A DNA stretch of 64,000 nt from Enterococcus dongliensis (GTDB lineage Bacteria; Bacillota; Bacilli; Lactobacillales; Enterococcaceae): the NCBI RefSeq assembly GCF_005405225.1, contig NZ_BJDQ01000003.1, positions 62,001 through 126,000 on the forward strand, given 5' to 3'. Shown piece after piece: positions 55,759 to 63,856 of the stretch (its first letter is position 1; every line of letters starts with the position of its first letter). Below the pieces are notes generated by a model. The model saw only the letters and a list, made by a program, of their open reading frames with translations. It searched no databases and was not told the origin of the DNA. Made by a program: the position numbers and the translations under genes.

Positions 55759-57928
55759 TTTTATCACTTTGGATCATAGTCAAGCTGATACGACCTTTTT
55801 TAACATCAATGGCTTCAACCCAAACAGTGACCACATCTCCCACTGATACGATGTCAGTAGGATGTTTGACATAGTTTTTACTTAACTTAGAGATATGGAC
55901 CAAACCGTCTTGTTTAACACCGATATCAACGAATGCCCCAAAATCAATGACATTGCGCACTGTTCCTTGTAATTCCATACCTGGTTGTAGATCTTCCATC
56001 GTCAAGACATCTTGGCGAAGAAGTGGTGCAGACATTTCATCCCGCATATCTCGTCCAGGTTGGACCAAAGCTTGTAAGATATCTTTAATGGTCTCTTTGC
56101 CGATTCCAAGTTCTTGTAACTGTGTTTGCTGCAATGCTTGAATCTTTTCTGTCGTTTCAGAAGAGCCCAATGTATTTAGTTCCACTTCGGCTAGCTTCAA
56201 AATCTCTTTTGCACTAGCATAACTTTCCGGATGAATCGCAGTTGTGTCTAAGATATTTTTCGCACCAGGAATCCGTAAAAATCCAATCGCTTGTTCATAC
56301 GCTTTAGGTCCTAAGCGGGGAACTTTTTTTAATTGCGGACGTGAAGTAAATGCGCCGTTTTCTTCCCGATAATTGACGATATTTTGCGCCGTTGTTTTGT
56401 TCAGTCCTGATACATATTGCAACAACTGCGGACTAGCCGTATTGACATTGACGCCGACTTGGTTCACCGCGGTTTCCACTACAAAATCCAATCGTTCAGA
56501 TAAACGTTTTTGAGCGACATCATGTTGATATTGTCCAACACCGACTGCTTTTGGATCAATTTTTACCAGTTCAGATAAAGGATCTTGCAAACGTCGTGCA
56601 ATGCTGACAGCACTGCGCTCTTCTACTTGCAGATTAGGAAATTCTGTTCGGGCAATATCACTAGCTGAATACACCGAAGCCCCAGCTTCATTGACAATCA
56701 CGTAAAAGACTTCTTGTGGAACTTGTTTCAATTGTTCTGCGACGAATAATTCAGATTCTCGGCTGGCGGTTCCATTTCCGATTGCTACCATCTCAACTCC
56801 ATATTTTTGAATCAATGTTTGAAAAGCTGATCCAGCTGCTTGACGTTTAGCTTGTGAAGCTGGTTTATGCGGGTAGATTACTTCGATTGCCAAAACTTTC
56901 CCTGTTGCATCTACTACAGCCAATTTGCAGCCTGTCCGATAAGCGGGGTCAAATCCTAAAACGATTTTGCCTTTTAGCGGTGGTTGTAATAACAGATTAC
57001 GTAAATTTTCACCAAAAATATTGATGGCTTGTTCATCGGCTTCTTCTGTTAATTCATTACGGATTTCTCGTTCGATTGCTGGTCCTATAAATCGCTTATA
57101 ACTGTCCTTATAGGCTTCACGAACAAATTCAACAGTGATCGACCGGTTATTTTCTACTAACTGATTTTCTAAAAAAGCGAAGATTTTTTCTTCTTCCACA
57201 ACAATCGCAACTTTTAATATCTCTTCTTTCTCACCGCGATTAGACGCCAACACTCGATGGGAGACCATTTTATTGATCGGTTCAGCAAATTCATAGTACA
57301 TTTCATAAACGCCTTTTTCATCTTTATCAGCGTCTTTGACTTTGCTTTGATAAATCCCATTTTTTTGAGTAAACTTACGAATCCACGTACGAAAATCAGG
57401 ATTATCACTGATTTGTTCAGCTACAATCTCATGAGCTCCTTGCAATGCAGCTTCAGCACTTGCTACAGCCTCATTAACAAACTCTCCCGCTTTAGCATAC
57501 ACGTCGCCTGTTTGCGGAAAACTCATGAAATATTTTGCTAATGGTTCTAAACCATTTTCTTTTGCAATAGTAGCTTTTGTTCGACGTTTTTGTTTATAGG
57601 GACGATACAAATCTTCAACTTTTTGCATCTTCACAGCTTGTTGGATTTTTTGTGCCAACTCTTCTGTTAATTTTCCTTGTTCATCAATCAGACGCAAGAC
57701 TTCTTGTTTGCGTTTTTCTAAGTTTTCTAAATAATTGTAGCGTTCTTCGATTTCACGAAGCTGGACTTCATCCAAGCTGCCAGTCATTTCTTTACGATAA
57801 CGTGCAATAAAAGGGACTGTATTCCCTTCAGCTAATAAATTCAATGCAACTTTGATTTGTTGCCCACGGTAATCCGTCAATTCTTTATTCAGTAGTTGAA
57901 TGATTTCTTGGTTTAAATTTTCTGCCAT
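55751..57928 (-). CDS. tex: Tex/YdcI S1 RNA-binding protein
   Basis: 725 aa, a conserved nucleic-acid-binding protein linked to transcription. In order: N-terminal helical domain (LDEVQLREIEERYNYLENLEKRKQ), YqgF-like nuclease fold (LGFDPAYRTGCKLAVVD), helix-hairpin-helix domains (VGVNVNTASPQLLQYVSGL, VPRLGPKAYEQAIGFLRI) and a C-terminal S1 domain (GTVRNVIDFGAFVDIGVKQDGLVHIS). Overlaps the sprT-like gene, a common pair. Confidence 0.95.
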   Translation of the reverse strand: MAENLNQEIIQLLNKELTDYRGQQIKVALNLLAEGNTVPFIARYRKEMTGSLDEVQLREIEERYNYLENLEKRKQEVLRLIDEQGKLTEELAQKIQQAVKMQKVEDLYRPYKQKRRTKATIAKENGLEPLAKYFMSFPQTGDVYAKAGEFVNEAVASAEAALQGAHEIVAEQISDNPDFRTWIRKFTQKNGIYQSKVKDADKDEKGVYEMYYEFAEPINKMVSHRVLASNRGEKEEILKVAIVVEEEKIFAFLENQLVENNRSITVEFVREAYKDSYKRFIGPAIEREIRNELTEEADEQAINIFGENLRNLLLQPPLKGKIVLGFDPAYRTGCKLAVVDATGKVLAIEVIYPHKPASQAKRQAAGSAFQTLIQKYGVEMVAIGNGTASRESELFVAEQLKQVPQEVFYVIVNEAGASVYSASDIARTEFPNLQVEERSAVSIARRLQDPLSELVKIDPKAVGVGQYQHDVAQKRLSERLDFVVETAVNQVGVNVNTASPQLLQYVSGLNKTTAQNIVNYREENGAFTSRPQLKKVPRLGPKAYEQAIGFLRIPGAKNILDTTAIHPESYASAKEILKLAEVELNTLGSSETTEKIQALQQTQLQELGIGKETIKDILQALVQPGRDMRDEMSAPLLRQDVLTMEDLQPGMELQGTVRNVIDFGAFVDIGVKQDGLVHISKLSKNYVKHPTDIVSVGDVVTVWVEAIDVKKGRISLTMIQSDKND

Positions 57929-58001
57929 TTTACTTCCTCATTTCATTCAAAATCTTATTTATTCTACCATACTTCAAGTAAGATTGCTTCTTCTCTTAAG
58001 G

Positions 58002-58039
58002 AAACACACCTCCGCGTTCTCAGCCGTGAAGGTGTGTTT
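58002..58039. terminator. Hairpin overlapping the end of the EamA transporter gene
   Basis: AAACACACCT and AGGTGTGTTT form a perfect 10-bp stem around an 18-base loop. The T-run is on the plus-strand side only, opposite to the transcription of the gene. On the minus strand it is followed by CCTTAAG, so its terminating role is uncertain. Confidence 0.45.
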
Positions 58040-58934
58040 GTTTTTTGTTTTTTCTTTGCTGTAATAAACTAGGCAGTTCCGATAAAACTAACCCAGTCAA
58101 CGTTAATAAGATTCCGATAACTGTTCGACTAGTTAAGCTCTCACCTAAAATCAGCACAGAAGCTAGCGTCGTTAACATCGGTATCGTATAAATATACAAG
58201 GTGGCACGAACAGCCCCTAGATTTTTTACAGAAAAATTCCACGTAACAAAACAAAGTGCTGATGCACCGACTCCTAAGAAAAGTAAATTGCCCACAGTTT
58301 CTATTTGTGTAAAACGAGAAAACGCAAAAGAATCTATTGAGAGAAACAAGACAGGAGTCATAACAATCAATCCATAGAAAAAAATTCGTTGCGTCACGGC
58401 AAAAATACTATAACCAAAGTCACTGATTTTATTGACAATCAGTGAATAAACCGCCCAACAAACAGTCGCAATCAGTGCTAAAATATCTCCCAATGGATGA
58501 ACATTGATTGCTCCTGAGAGACTGATTAAGACAATTCCGATCATCGAACAAATAAATCCTAAAACAAAAACCCGGGGAATCTTTCCTTGTTTTAACACAA
58601 AACGACTAAGTAATGCAGTCATAAAGGGACTGACTGACCCGATGATTCCAACATTCATCGCCAAAGTAAACGTTAGTGCGACATTTTCTAAATAGTAATA
58701 CAAGAAAACACCAAATAATCCTGCAAATATATAATATCCTTCTTCACGCCAGCTTTTGAATGGCAAGATCTTTCGTGAAGCAATCGTCAACACAAAAAAA
58801 CCGATCAAAAAACGAATGAATAAAATCTCGATCGGTAAAAAATCCTTTAGTAAGATTTTAGTGGAGATAAACGTCAATGCCCAAATGATGACGGTTAAAC
58901 TCGCAGATAAATGACCTTTTATCGTATTTGACAT
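58020..58934 (-). CDS. EamA/DMT-family transporter
   Basis: 304 aa with about ten hydrophobic segments in two repeats, each an EamA domain (about 10-140 and 155-290); conserved AALFxxYxxxxALxxT-like YYYLENVALTFT and GAVRATLYIYTIPM patterns. Exports or imports small metabolites; substrate unknown. Start at 58934 because TGGAGTTAGAG lies just before it; upstream in-frame ATGs at 58946 and 58985 are less likely. Monocistronic. Confidence 0.83.
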   Translation of the reverse strand: MSNTIKGHLSASLTVIIWALTFISTKILLKDFLPIEILFIRFLIGFFVLTIASRKILPFKSWREEGYYIFAGLFGVFLYYYLENVALTFTLAMNVGIIGSVSPFMTALLSRFVLKQGKIPRVFVLGFICSMIGIVLISLSGAINVHPLGDILALIATVCWAVYSLIVNKISDFGYSIFAVTQRIFFYGLIVMTPVLFLSIDSFAFSRFTQIETVGNLLFLGVGASALCFVTWNFSVKNLGAVRATLYIYTIPMLTTLASVLILGESLTSRTVIGILLTLTGLVLSELPSLLQQRKNKKQTHLHG

Positions 58935-59038
58935 CTCTAACTCCATTCCCAAGATAGGGGTATTTCTGATAAAAAATATCTCCATATCTGTATTTATAAA
59001 AAATAATTAGCTTCACAATATCCTTGTTTTTTCTACAA

Positions 59039-59058
59039 AGCGGGATGAATTTCCCGCT
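59039..59058 (-). terminator. Possible terminator after the phosphatase
   Basis: AGCGGGA, six-base loop, TCCCGCT. It is on the downstream side of the phosphatase gene, but only a short T-run follows. Confidence 0.5.
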
Positions 59059-59063
59059 ACTTG

Positions 59064-59792
59064 TTAAAAATCAGGCTGCCACGGTCCTGTTTTATTAGGC
59101 AATTCATAGTCACGGACCACTCTCTTTTCATCAAAAACAACACCATGCAGACTGCCGCCAAAGACTGCACCTCCATCAATGCCGATTTTCTCGTCAGATT
59201 GCCAAATCGCCGTTGTCTGCATGTCTCCGTAAAGCATTGGCGTAATCGTATGACCAAATACAATCGTTTTCCCAGTATTATTTTTTCCTTTATGAAAGGG
59301 TTCGCGGATCCATAAAAAATCCTGTGGGGAAGTCTCATGCCAATCTTTCGTTAAATCTACACCCGCATGAACAAAAAGATACTTTCCCCATTCAAAATAG
59401 AATGGACGATCTGCTAAAAAAGTTACTATTTCTTTATAACGGCTTCTAATCATCATTGCGATTTCAGTCGGTGAATATTCTTCTGTCGCCCCTTTGTGGA
59501 GTAAACTTTCAATGGTCTCTTTCCCTCCATTATATAAATAACTTGGGAACCAGTCTTCCGGATTTTCCATAAATTCTAAAAAATACTGTTCATGATTGCC
59601 GCGTAAATAAACTGCTTGATAGTTTTCAACTAGTTCCATTCCAAGTAACCAACACTCTTTACTTTTTGGACCGCGATCATTTAGGTCGCCGATCAAGATC
59701 AATTGCTGCTTGTCCGGCTGGAACTTTTTCAACATTTCTTGAAACAACTCATATTCACCATGAATATCCCCAATTGCGAAAATTTGCTCCAT
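59064..59792 (-). CDS. Serine/threonine phosphatase-like metallophosphoesterase
   Basis: 242 aa calcineurin-type phosphatase. Metal motifs GDIHG (residues 8-12), GDLNDRG (36-42), GNHE (about 67) and the later His residues (FVHAG, FGHT) are complete. Groups with bacterial protein phosphatase/diadenosine tetraphosphatase-like enzymes; substrate open. AAGGAG precedes the ATG. Lies downstream of the VOC protein by 31 bp; the two may be co-transcribed. Confidence 0.87.
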   Translation of the reverse strand: MEQIFAIGDIHGEYELFQEMLKKFQPDKQQLILIGDLNDRGPKSKECWLLGMELVENYQAVYLRGNHEQYFLEFMENPEDWFPSYLYNGGKETIESLLHKGATEEYSPTEIAMMIRSRYKEIVTFLADRPFYFEWGKYLFVHAGVDLTKDWHETSPQDFLWIREPFHKGKNNTGKTIVFGHTITPMLYGDMQTTAIWQSDEKIGIDGGAVFGGSLHGVVFDEKRVVRDYELPNKTGPWQPDF

Positions 59793-59823
59793 TCCTATCC
59801 GCTCCTTCTAGTTAGAAAGTTTA

Positions 59824-60204
59824 TTATTTCCCTGAAACTACAAAGTAATTGCCATCTGCATCAACAAAATTAAAGACATATTCTTCACCAATTTGAGTTA
59901 AATCCCCTAATTGAACACGAGCTTCTTGCATTTTTTTATACAAAGCAATAGTATCATCACTGCCAAAAATGAGCGCCGGTGCAGGTTCTGTCGCTTCATC
60001 ATCATTTTTTTCAATAAATGCTCGATCATAAATAACCAGATGTGTTGTACTATTTTCACTCATCGCTACTTCTGCGACTTGCGAACCATCCAATTCTTCA
60101 AAACTAATTTCCACAAATCCTATTTTTTGCCAAAATGAACTGGCTTTTTTCACATCATCTGCATATAAAATCACTTTTACTTGTTCATTGAACAAAGCTC
60201 CCAC
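59824..60204 (-). CDS. VOC-superfamily (glyoxalase/bleomycin-resistance-like) protein
   Basis: 126 aa, two beta-alpha-beta-beta-beta repeats (VKVILYADDVKKASSFWQKI; FNFVDADGNYFVVSGK). The metal-ligand pattern of glyoxalase I is not obvious, so the protein could bind a small molecule rather than catalyse. The start codon is GTG at 60204; AAAGG is only 2 bp away, so the true start could lie a few codons downstream. Confidence 0.7.
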   Translation of the reverse strand: MGALFNEQVKVILYADDVKKASSFWQKIGFVEISFEELDGSQVAEVAMSENSTTHLVIYDRAFIEKNDDEATEPAPALIFGSDDTIALYKKMQEARVQLGDLTQIGEEYVFNFVDADGNYFVVSGK

Positions 60205-60236
60205 TACCTTTCAATTTCCTGTATCTCAAAAAAGTG

Positions 60237-60273
60237 TATCAAAAAAGGCTTGGTTGCGCTAGCCAAGCCTTTT
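60237..60273 (-). terminator. Terminator of tcyP
   Basis: Minus strand: AAGGCTTGG, nine-base loop, CCAAGCCTT, then TTTTTT. Confidence 0.93.
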
Positions 60274-60278
60274 AATAA

Positions 60279-61670
60279 TTATGAATTTACTTTGATTGAA
60301 GCATTCTCATCGCGCAAAATATCACGATCTAATTCATGGATTCGTTCACTAGTTACAACACCGGCAACCATACTGCCGCTGACATTAACCGCTGTACGAG
60401 CCATATCAATCATCGGTTCCACAGAAATAACCAAACCGACAATTGCAACTGGCAAGTTCATCGCACCTAATACGATTAATGAAGCAAAAGTCGCCCCGCC
60501 ACCGACACCGGCAACCCCAAATGAACTGATTGTCACAATTGCAATCAACATCACGATGAATTTCAAATCAAAAACATCGATACCAACTGTAGGTGCAACA
60601 ATTGTCGCAAGCATAGCTGGGTAAACACCCGCACAACCATTTTGACCAATCGAAATTCCAAAACTTCCTGCAAAGTTTGCAGTAGCTTCATCAACACCTA
60701 GTGCTTTTGTTTGTGTTTCGATATTCATTGGTAAAGTACCCGCACTTGAACGTGAGGTAAAGGCAAAACTCAATGCCGGAAAAGCTTTTTTAAAGAACGT
60801 TACTGGATTGACTTTGACTCCTAAAAGAATCACTGAATGAATCAATAATACAACAATCAACGCACTATATGATGCTAAAATAAATTTCCCTAAGTTTACG
60901 ATTGCTTCAAAATCACTTGTTGCTAAGACGTTGGTCATCAATGCAAAGACACCATACGGCGTTAGACGCAATACTAATGTCACTATTCGCATCACGATTT
61001 TATATAAACTATCAATCAAATTTGCAAAAAATTCTGCTTCTTTTGGTGCTTTACGACGTACTCCTAAAAAGGCAATACCGACAAAAGCCGCAAAGATTAC
61101 TACGCCAATCGTACTGGTTGGACGTGTTCCAGCAAAATCAGCAAAGACATTGCTTGGAATGAAAGATAGAATTTGTTGCGGAATTGAAAAGTTTTGGACC
61201 ATTGATTGACGCTCTGCCAATTCTTTGATTCTAGCAGTTTCAGCTGCCCCTTTTGTAAAGGTCGCTCCATCGAGGCCAAAGACCATCACAGCTACAATCC
61301 CGATCAACGCAGCAATAGCTGTTGTCGCCAATAAAGTAACTAAAACATTGGCGCTGATCTTTCCAAGTTTTTTACTAGATTTCATCTTGGTGAACGCACC
61401 GACGATTGAAATAAATACTAAAGGCATAACTAACATTTGTAATAATGAAATATAACCATTACCAACGATCCCGATCCATTCCATCGCTTGAGTAATAATT
61501 TTGCTACCATTACCTAAAAGAAGTTGTAAAATACCGCCAAAAATAATTCCGGCACCTAATCCCGCAAAAACACGGTTAGAAAATTTTACATGTCTTTTTT
61601 GCATTTGATAGAAAACTACTAATAATGCGACGAATACGAAGATCACTAATACAGTGAACAGAGTTGTCAT
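60279..61670 (-). CDS. tcyP: L-cystine symporter TcyP (dicarboxylate/amino acid:cation symporter family)
   Basis: 463 aa, the exact length of Bacillus TcyP, with about eight membrane segments and the two re-entrant hairpins of the DAACS family (SFAFTSRSSAGTLPMNI and FGVAGVGGGATFAS). The segment NFAGSFGISIGQNGCAGVYPAM is typical of the cystine branch, where glutamate transporters have NMDGT. Expected role: sodium- or proton-coupled cystine uptake, consistent with cysK elsewhere in the window. AGGAGGA precedes the ATG. A structured leader of about 95 nt lies between its promoter and the ribosome site. Confidence 0.88.
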   Translation of the reverse strand: MTTLFTVLVIFVFVALLVVFYQMQKRHVKFSNRVFAGLGAGIIFGGILQLLLGNGSKIITQAMEWIGIVGNGYISLLQMLVMPLVFISIVGAFTKMKSSKKLGKISANVLVTLLATTAIAALIGIVAVMVFGLDGATFTKGAAETARIKELAERQSMVQNFSIPQQILSFIPSNVFADFAGTRPTSTIGVVIFAAFVGIAFLGVRRKAPKEAEFFANLIDSLYKIVMRIVTLVLRLTPYGVFALMTNVLATSDFEAIVNLGKFILASYSALIVVLLIHSVILLGVKVNPVTFFKKAFPALSFAFTSRSSAGTLPMNIETQTKALGVDEATANFAGSFGISIGQNGCAGVYPAMLATIVAPTVGIDVFDLKFIVMLIAIVTISSFGVAGVGGGATFASLIVLGAMNLPVAIVGLVISVEPMIDMARTAVNVSGSMVAGVVTSERIHELDRDILRDENASIKVNS

Positions 61671-61700
61671 TGTATTCCTCCTTAAAAACTTTCTATAATG

Positions 61701-61796
61701 ACAAGTCTGTCAAAGGAAGTAAAGGTTCCCGGTATCCGTTCTTCAACGAACTACCCTAAAATATAGTCGCGCAACTGCTATACTTTAGTGACTTGT
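61701..61796 (-). promoter_or_regulatory. Structured four-way-junction leader RNA of tcyP (class not recognised)
   Basis: Minus-strand RNA: P1 ACAAGUC (61796-61790) pairs with GACUUGU (61707-61701). Inside: P2 CUAAAGUAUAG/CUAUAUUUUAG (one G-U pair or mismatch allowed, 11 bp), P3 GGUA-GUUC/GAAC-GGA-UACC with an internal bulge, and P4 GGAA/UUCC. The promoter would start transcription at about the first base of P1, and the ribosome site follows 20 bases after P1. I cannot match it to a T-box, S-box, SMK box or other named class. Likely a riboswitch or protein-binding leader. Confidence 0.6.
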
Positions 61797-61798
61797 GT

Positions 61799-61827
61799 AT
61801 TATACCCTAGATAAAATAATCTGTCTT
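61799..61827 (-). promoter_or_regulatory. tcyP promoter
   Basis: Minus strand: AAGACA (61827-61822), 17 bp, perfect TATAAT (61804-61799). The transcription start would lie at or just inside the 5' strand of P1. Confidence 0.7.
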
Positions 61828-61868
61828 ATATTTTGCATTATTACATGAAAATTTCAGAGCATTTTTGA

Positions 61869-61927
61869 TAAAAAAATCCACCTTAAAAAGAAACAACAAT
61901 CTGTGCGTTGGCTTCTTTTTAAAGTGG
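61869..61927 (-). terminator. Terminator after the DUF1149-like gene
   Basis: Minus strand: CCACTTTAAAAAGAA, 20-base loop, TTCTTTTTAAGGTGG with one mismatch, then ATTTTTTTA. Confidence 0.88.
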
Positions 61928-61935
61928 CTATGTGT

Positions 61936-62319
61936 TTACTTAGTATTAGAAGAAAAATTAATTTTTATTCCAGGTTTGTCTAAAGCAATTTCTGTAACTT
62001 CATAGACCATTCGTTCGATCAGTTTTAGAAGCGGCTGGATCAACTCTTTGGCTTCTGCTTCAGTCAGATCACTTTGATGTTTGACTTGACGACCAATCAC
62101 ATGGACAACTTGAGAGAATACCCCACCGACGATAAATTCTTTAAAAGGAATAACAAAATCGATTCGTACACCCATGATACTATTTTCAGCTGGATATTCT
62201 GGATCCACTGCTTCTAAAGGACTAAAATTAATCAATAATTTCTGTTTTACTACTTGATCTTTGGGTGGAAGACCATAATTAAAAGATTCGACAACTTCTT
62301 GATCACGCTGTAATTCCAT
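61936..62319 (-). CDS. DUF1149-like uncharacterized protein
   Basis: 127 aa, soluble, beginning MELQRDQEVVESFNYGLP. The pattern of beta strands (FVIPFKEFIVGGVFSQVVHVIG, KPGIKINFSS) and the N-terminal acid part fit the DUF1149 proteins of Lactobacillales, some of which have a SecB-like fold. No function known. Start at 62319 because CAAGGAGATG lies just upstream; the frame to 62382 has no ribosome site. Monocistronic. Confidence 0.65.
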   Translation of the reverse strand: MELQRDQEVVESFNYGLPPKDQVVKQKLLINFSPLEAVDPEYPAENSIMGVRIDFVIPFKEFIVGGVFSQVVHVIGRQVKHQSDLTEAEAKELIQPLLKLIERMVYEVTEIALDKPGIKINFSSNTK

Positions 62320-62469
62320 TTTGCATCTCCTTGTTCTTGATGATATAGCATTATTTTGACAAAATATTGGATTGTTTCCCACATTATGACAAGAAATAAA
62401 AAACAGGATCTTGTCTTGCTGAAGTTTTAGTCTATCTTTTATGAAAACTTCAATGATGTGGTACTGTAT

Positions 62470-63093
62470 CTAATTATAGCTTTCTGCTGTAAAAATTTGT
62501 ACTATTTCTTTTAAATTATTTATATAATATGTTGCCGCTATTTCTTGTTCAAAATAATCTATATCATAAAACACCGTTGATATGCCCGCACGATTGCCAG
62601 CTTCAATATCCAATTTACGATCACCAATCATTACAGTCTGTCTAGGATCTAGTTGATATTTGTCAATAAAATAATTGATCGCTGCAGGATCAGGTTTGCG
62701 TGGAAAATTCGAATCACTGCCAATAATCGCTTCGATCAGTGAATCCAACCCGTCTCGTTTTAATAGTTCCCAAGTCGAATCAACTGTTCGATGTGTCAAA
62801 ATAAAATGACGTCCTCCATTTTCTTTTAGTTTTTCTAAGGTCTCTTCAGCTTCTGGAAATGGAAACGATGCTTTATTTTGTTGCGCTTCATACGCATGAT
62901 ATTCTTGATCAAAAGCTGGTGTCGGTAATTGCCAATCAAGAATCATCTGTCGAATGGATTCTTCTTTAATTTTTCTATAGACCGTCTTTTTATTCTTTTC
63001 TAGTTTAAATTCATTAAATGTTGTCATCAGTGCTTCCAACATGATTGGATACGTATCATAGATCGTACCATCAAAATCCCAAATATAATTCAT
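62470..63093 (-). CDS. HAD-superfamily phosphatase (phosphoglycolate phosphatase-like)
   Basis: 207 aa. Motif I WDFDGTIYDTYP with the nucleophile Asp, a helical cap domain, motif II ILTHR, motif III Lys in FPRKPDP, and motif IV MIGDRKLDIEAG. Substrate unknown. AGGAAGG precedes the ATG. It lies 30 bp after the phosphoglycerate-mutase-like gene and is probably co-transcribed. Confidence 0.88.
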   Translation of the reverse strand: MNYIWDFDGTIYDTYPIMLEALMTTFNEFKLEKNKKTVYRKIKEESIRQMILDWQLPTPAFDQEYHAYEAQQNKASFPFPEAEETLEKLKENGGRHFILTHRTVDSTWELLKRDGLDSLIEAIIGSDSNFPRKPDPAAINYFIDKYQLDPRQTVMIGDRKLDIEAGNRAGISTVFYDIDYFEQEIAATYYINNLKEIVQIFTAESYN

Positions 63094-63123
63094 AACAAGC
63101 CTTCCTAAGTTTACATAATAATT

Positions 63124-63792
63124 TTATAAAATTTCTTTTTGACTAATCTCTAAGTGTGAATCAAACGTGTAGACCATAGGTGTTGCATTTGGAATATCGA
63201 TTTGATCCACTTGATTTGTAGGAATTTTTTCCAGATATTGAACCAAGACTCGTAAACTATTGCCATGTCCACAAACCAAGACAGTTCTTTCTGCCATAAG
63301 ATCAGGCACGATTTGATCTTGCCATAACGGAATTACTCGCTGCGAAGTCATTCGTAGACTTTCGCCTTTAGGTATCAGGCGTGGATCTAAATCAGCATAC
63401 CGCCGATCAAATTGATTATCTTTTACTAATGGCGGTACTTCATCAAATCCTCTCCGCCATTTTTTAACTTGTTCAGCGCCAAAGTCTTTTCTGATAAGAT
63501 CTTTGTTTTTTCCAACCAAAGCACCATAATGACGTTCATTTAGCCGCCACGTTTTGTATTCAGAAACAAAACGTGCATCAGCTTCTTGCAAAATCATTTG
63601 TGCTGTTTTGATGGAGCGTTTTAGGACAGACTCATATGCGACATCTATGGATAAGCCCGCTGTTTTTATCTTTTTTCCTGCATTCTTTGCTTGTTCGATT
63701 CCCTTAGCTGTTAGATCAACATCTAACCAGCCCGTCCAATAATTTTCAAAATTTGCTTCACTTTCACCGTGACGAACTAAAATTAGTTTCAT
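63124..63792 (-). CDS. Phosphoglycerate mutase family protein (dPGM/GpmA-like)
   Basis: 222 aa. LVRHGESEANFENYWTGWLDVDLTAKG carries the phospho-histidine RHG motif; NERHYGALVGKNK has the second active-site segment with Glu and the invariant Tyr; VCGHGNSLRVLV has the second catalytic His. Full-length dPGM features make glycolytic phosphoglycerate mutase activity possible; whether this is the main GpmA or a paralogue cannot be told. The frame to 63873 starts earlier but lacks a ribosome site; GAGGGTGAG precedes the ATG at 63792. Confidence 0.87.
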   Translation of the reverse strand: MKLILVRHGESEANFENYWTGWLDVDLTAKGIEQAKNAGKKIKTAGLSIDVAYESVLKRSIKTAQMILQEADARFVSEYKTWRLNERHYGALVGKNKDLIRKDFGAEQVKKWRRGFDEVPPLVKDNQFDRRYADLDPRLIPKGESLRMTSQRVIPLWQDQIVPDLMAERTVLVCGHGNSLRVLVQYLEKIPTNQVDQIDIPNATPMVYTFDSHLEISQKEIL

Positions 63793-63821
63793 TTTCTCAC
63801 CCTCTCTTTTTAAGAATAGCA

Positions 63822-63856
63822 GAAAAAGCCTAGTTTTAAAAACTAGACCTTTTTTA
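63822..63856 (-). terminator. Terminator after the zinc-ribbon protein
   Basis: Minus strand: CTAGTTTT, short loop, AAAACTAG flanked by AAAGG and GCTTTTT. It overlaps the stop codon of the partial gene. Confidence 0.8.

Noticed and set aside
61701-61796. tRNA-like or T-box reading of the tcyP leader
   Set aside because: The four-way junction with a 7-bp first stem recalls a tRNA, but there is no GTTCRAnnC loop, D-loop or 5-bp anticodon stem. The T-box antiterminator sequence and a terminator are also missing.
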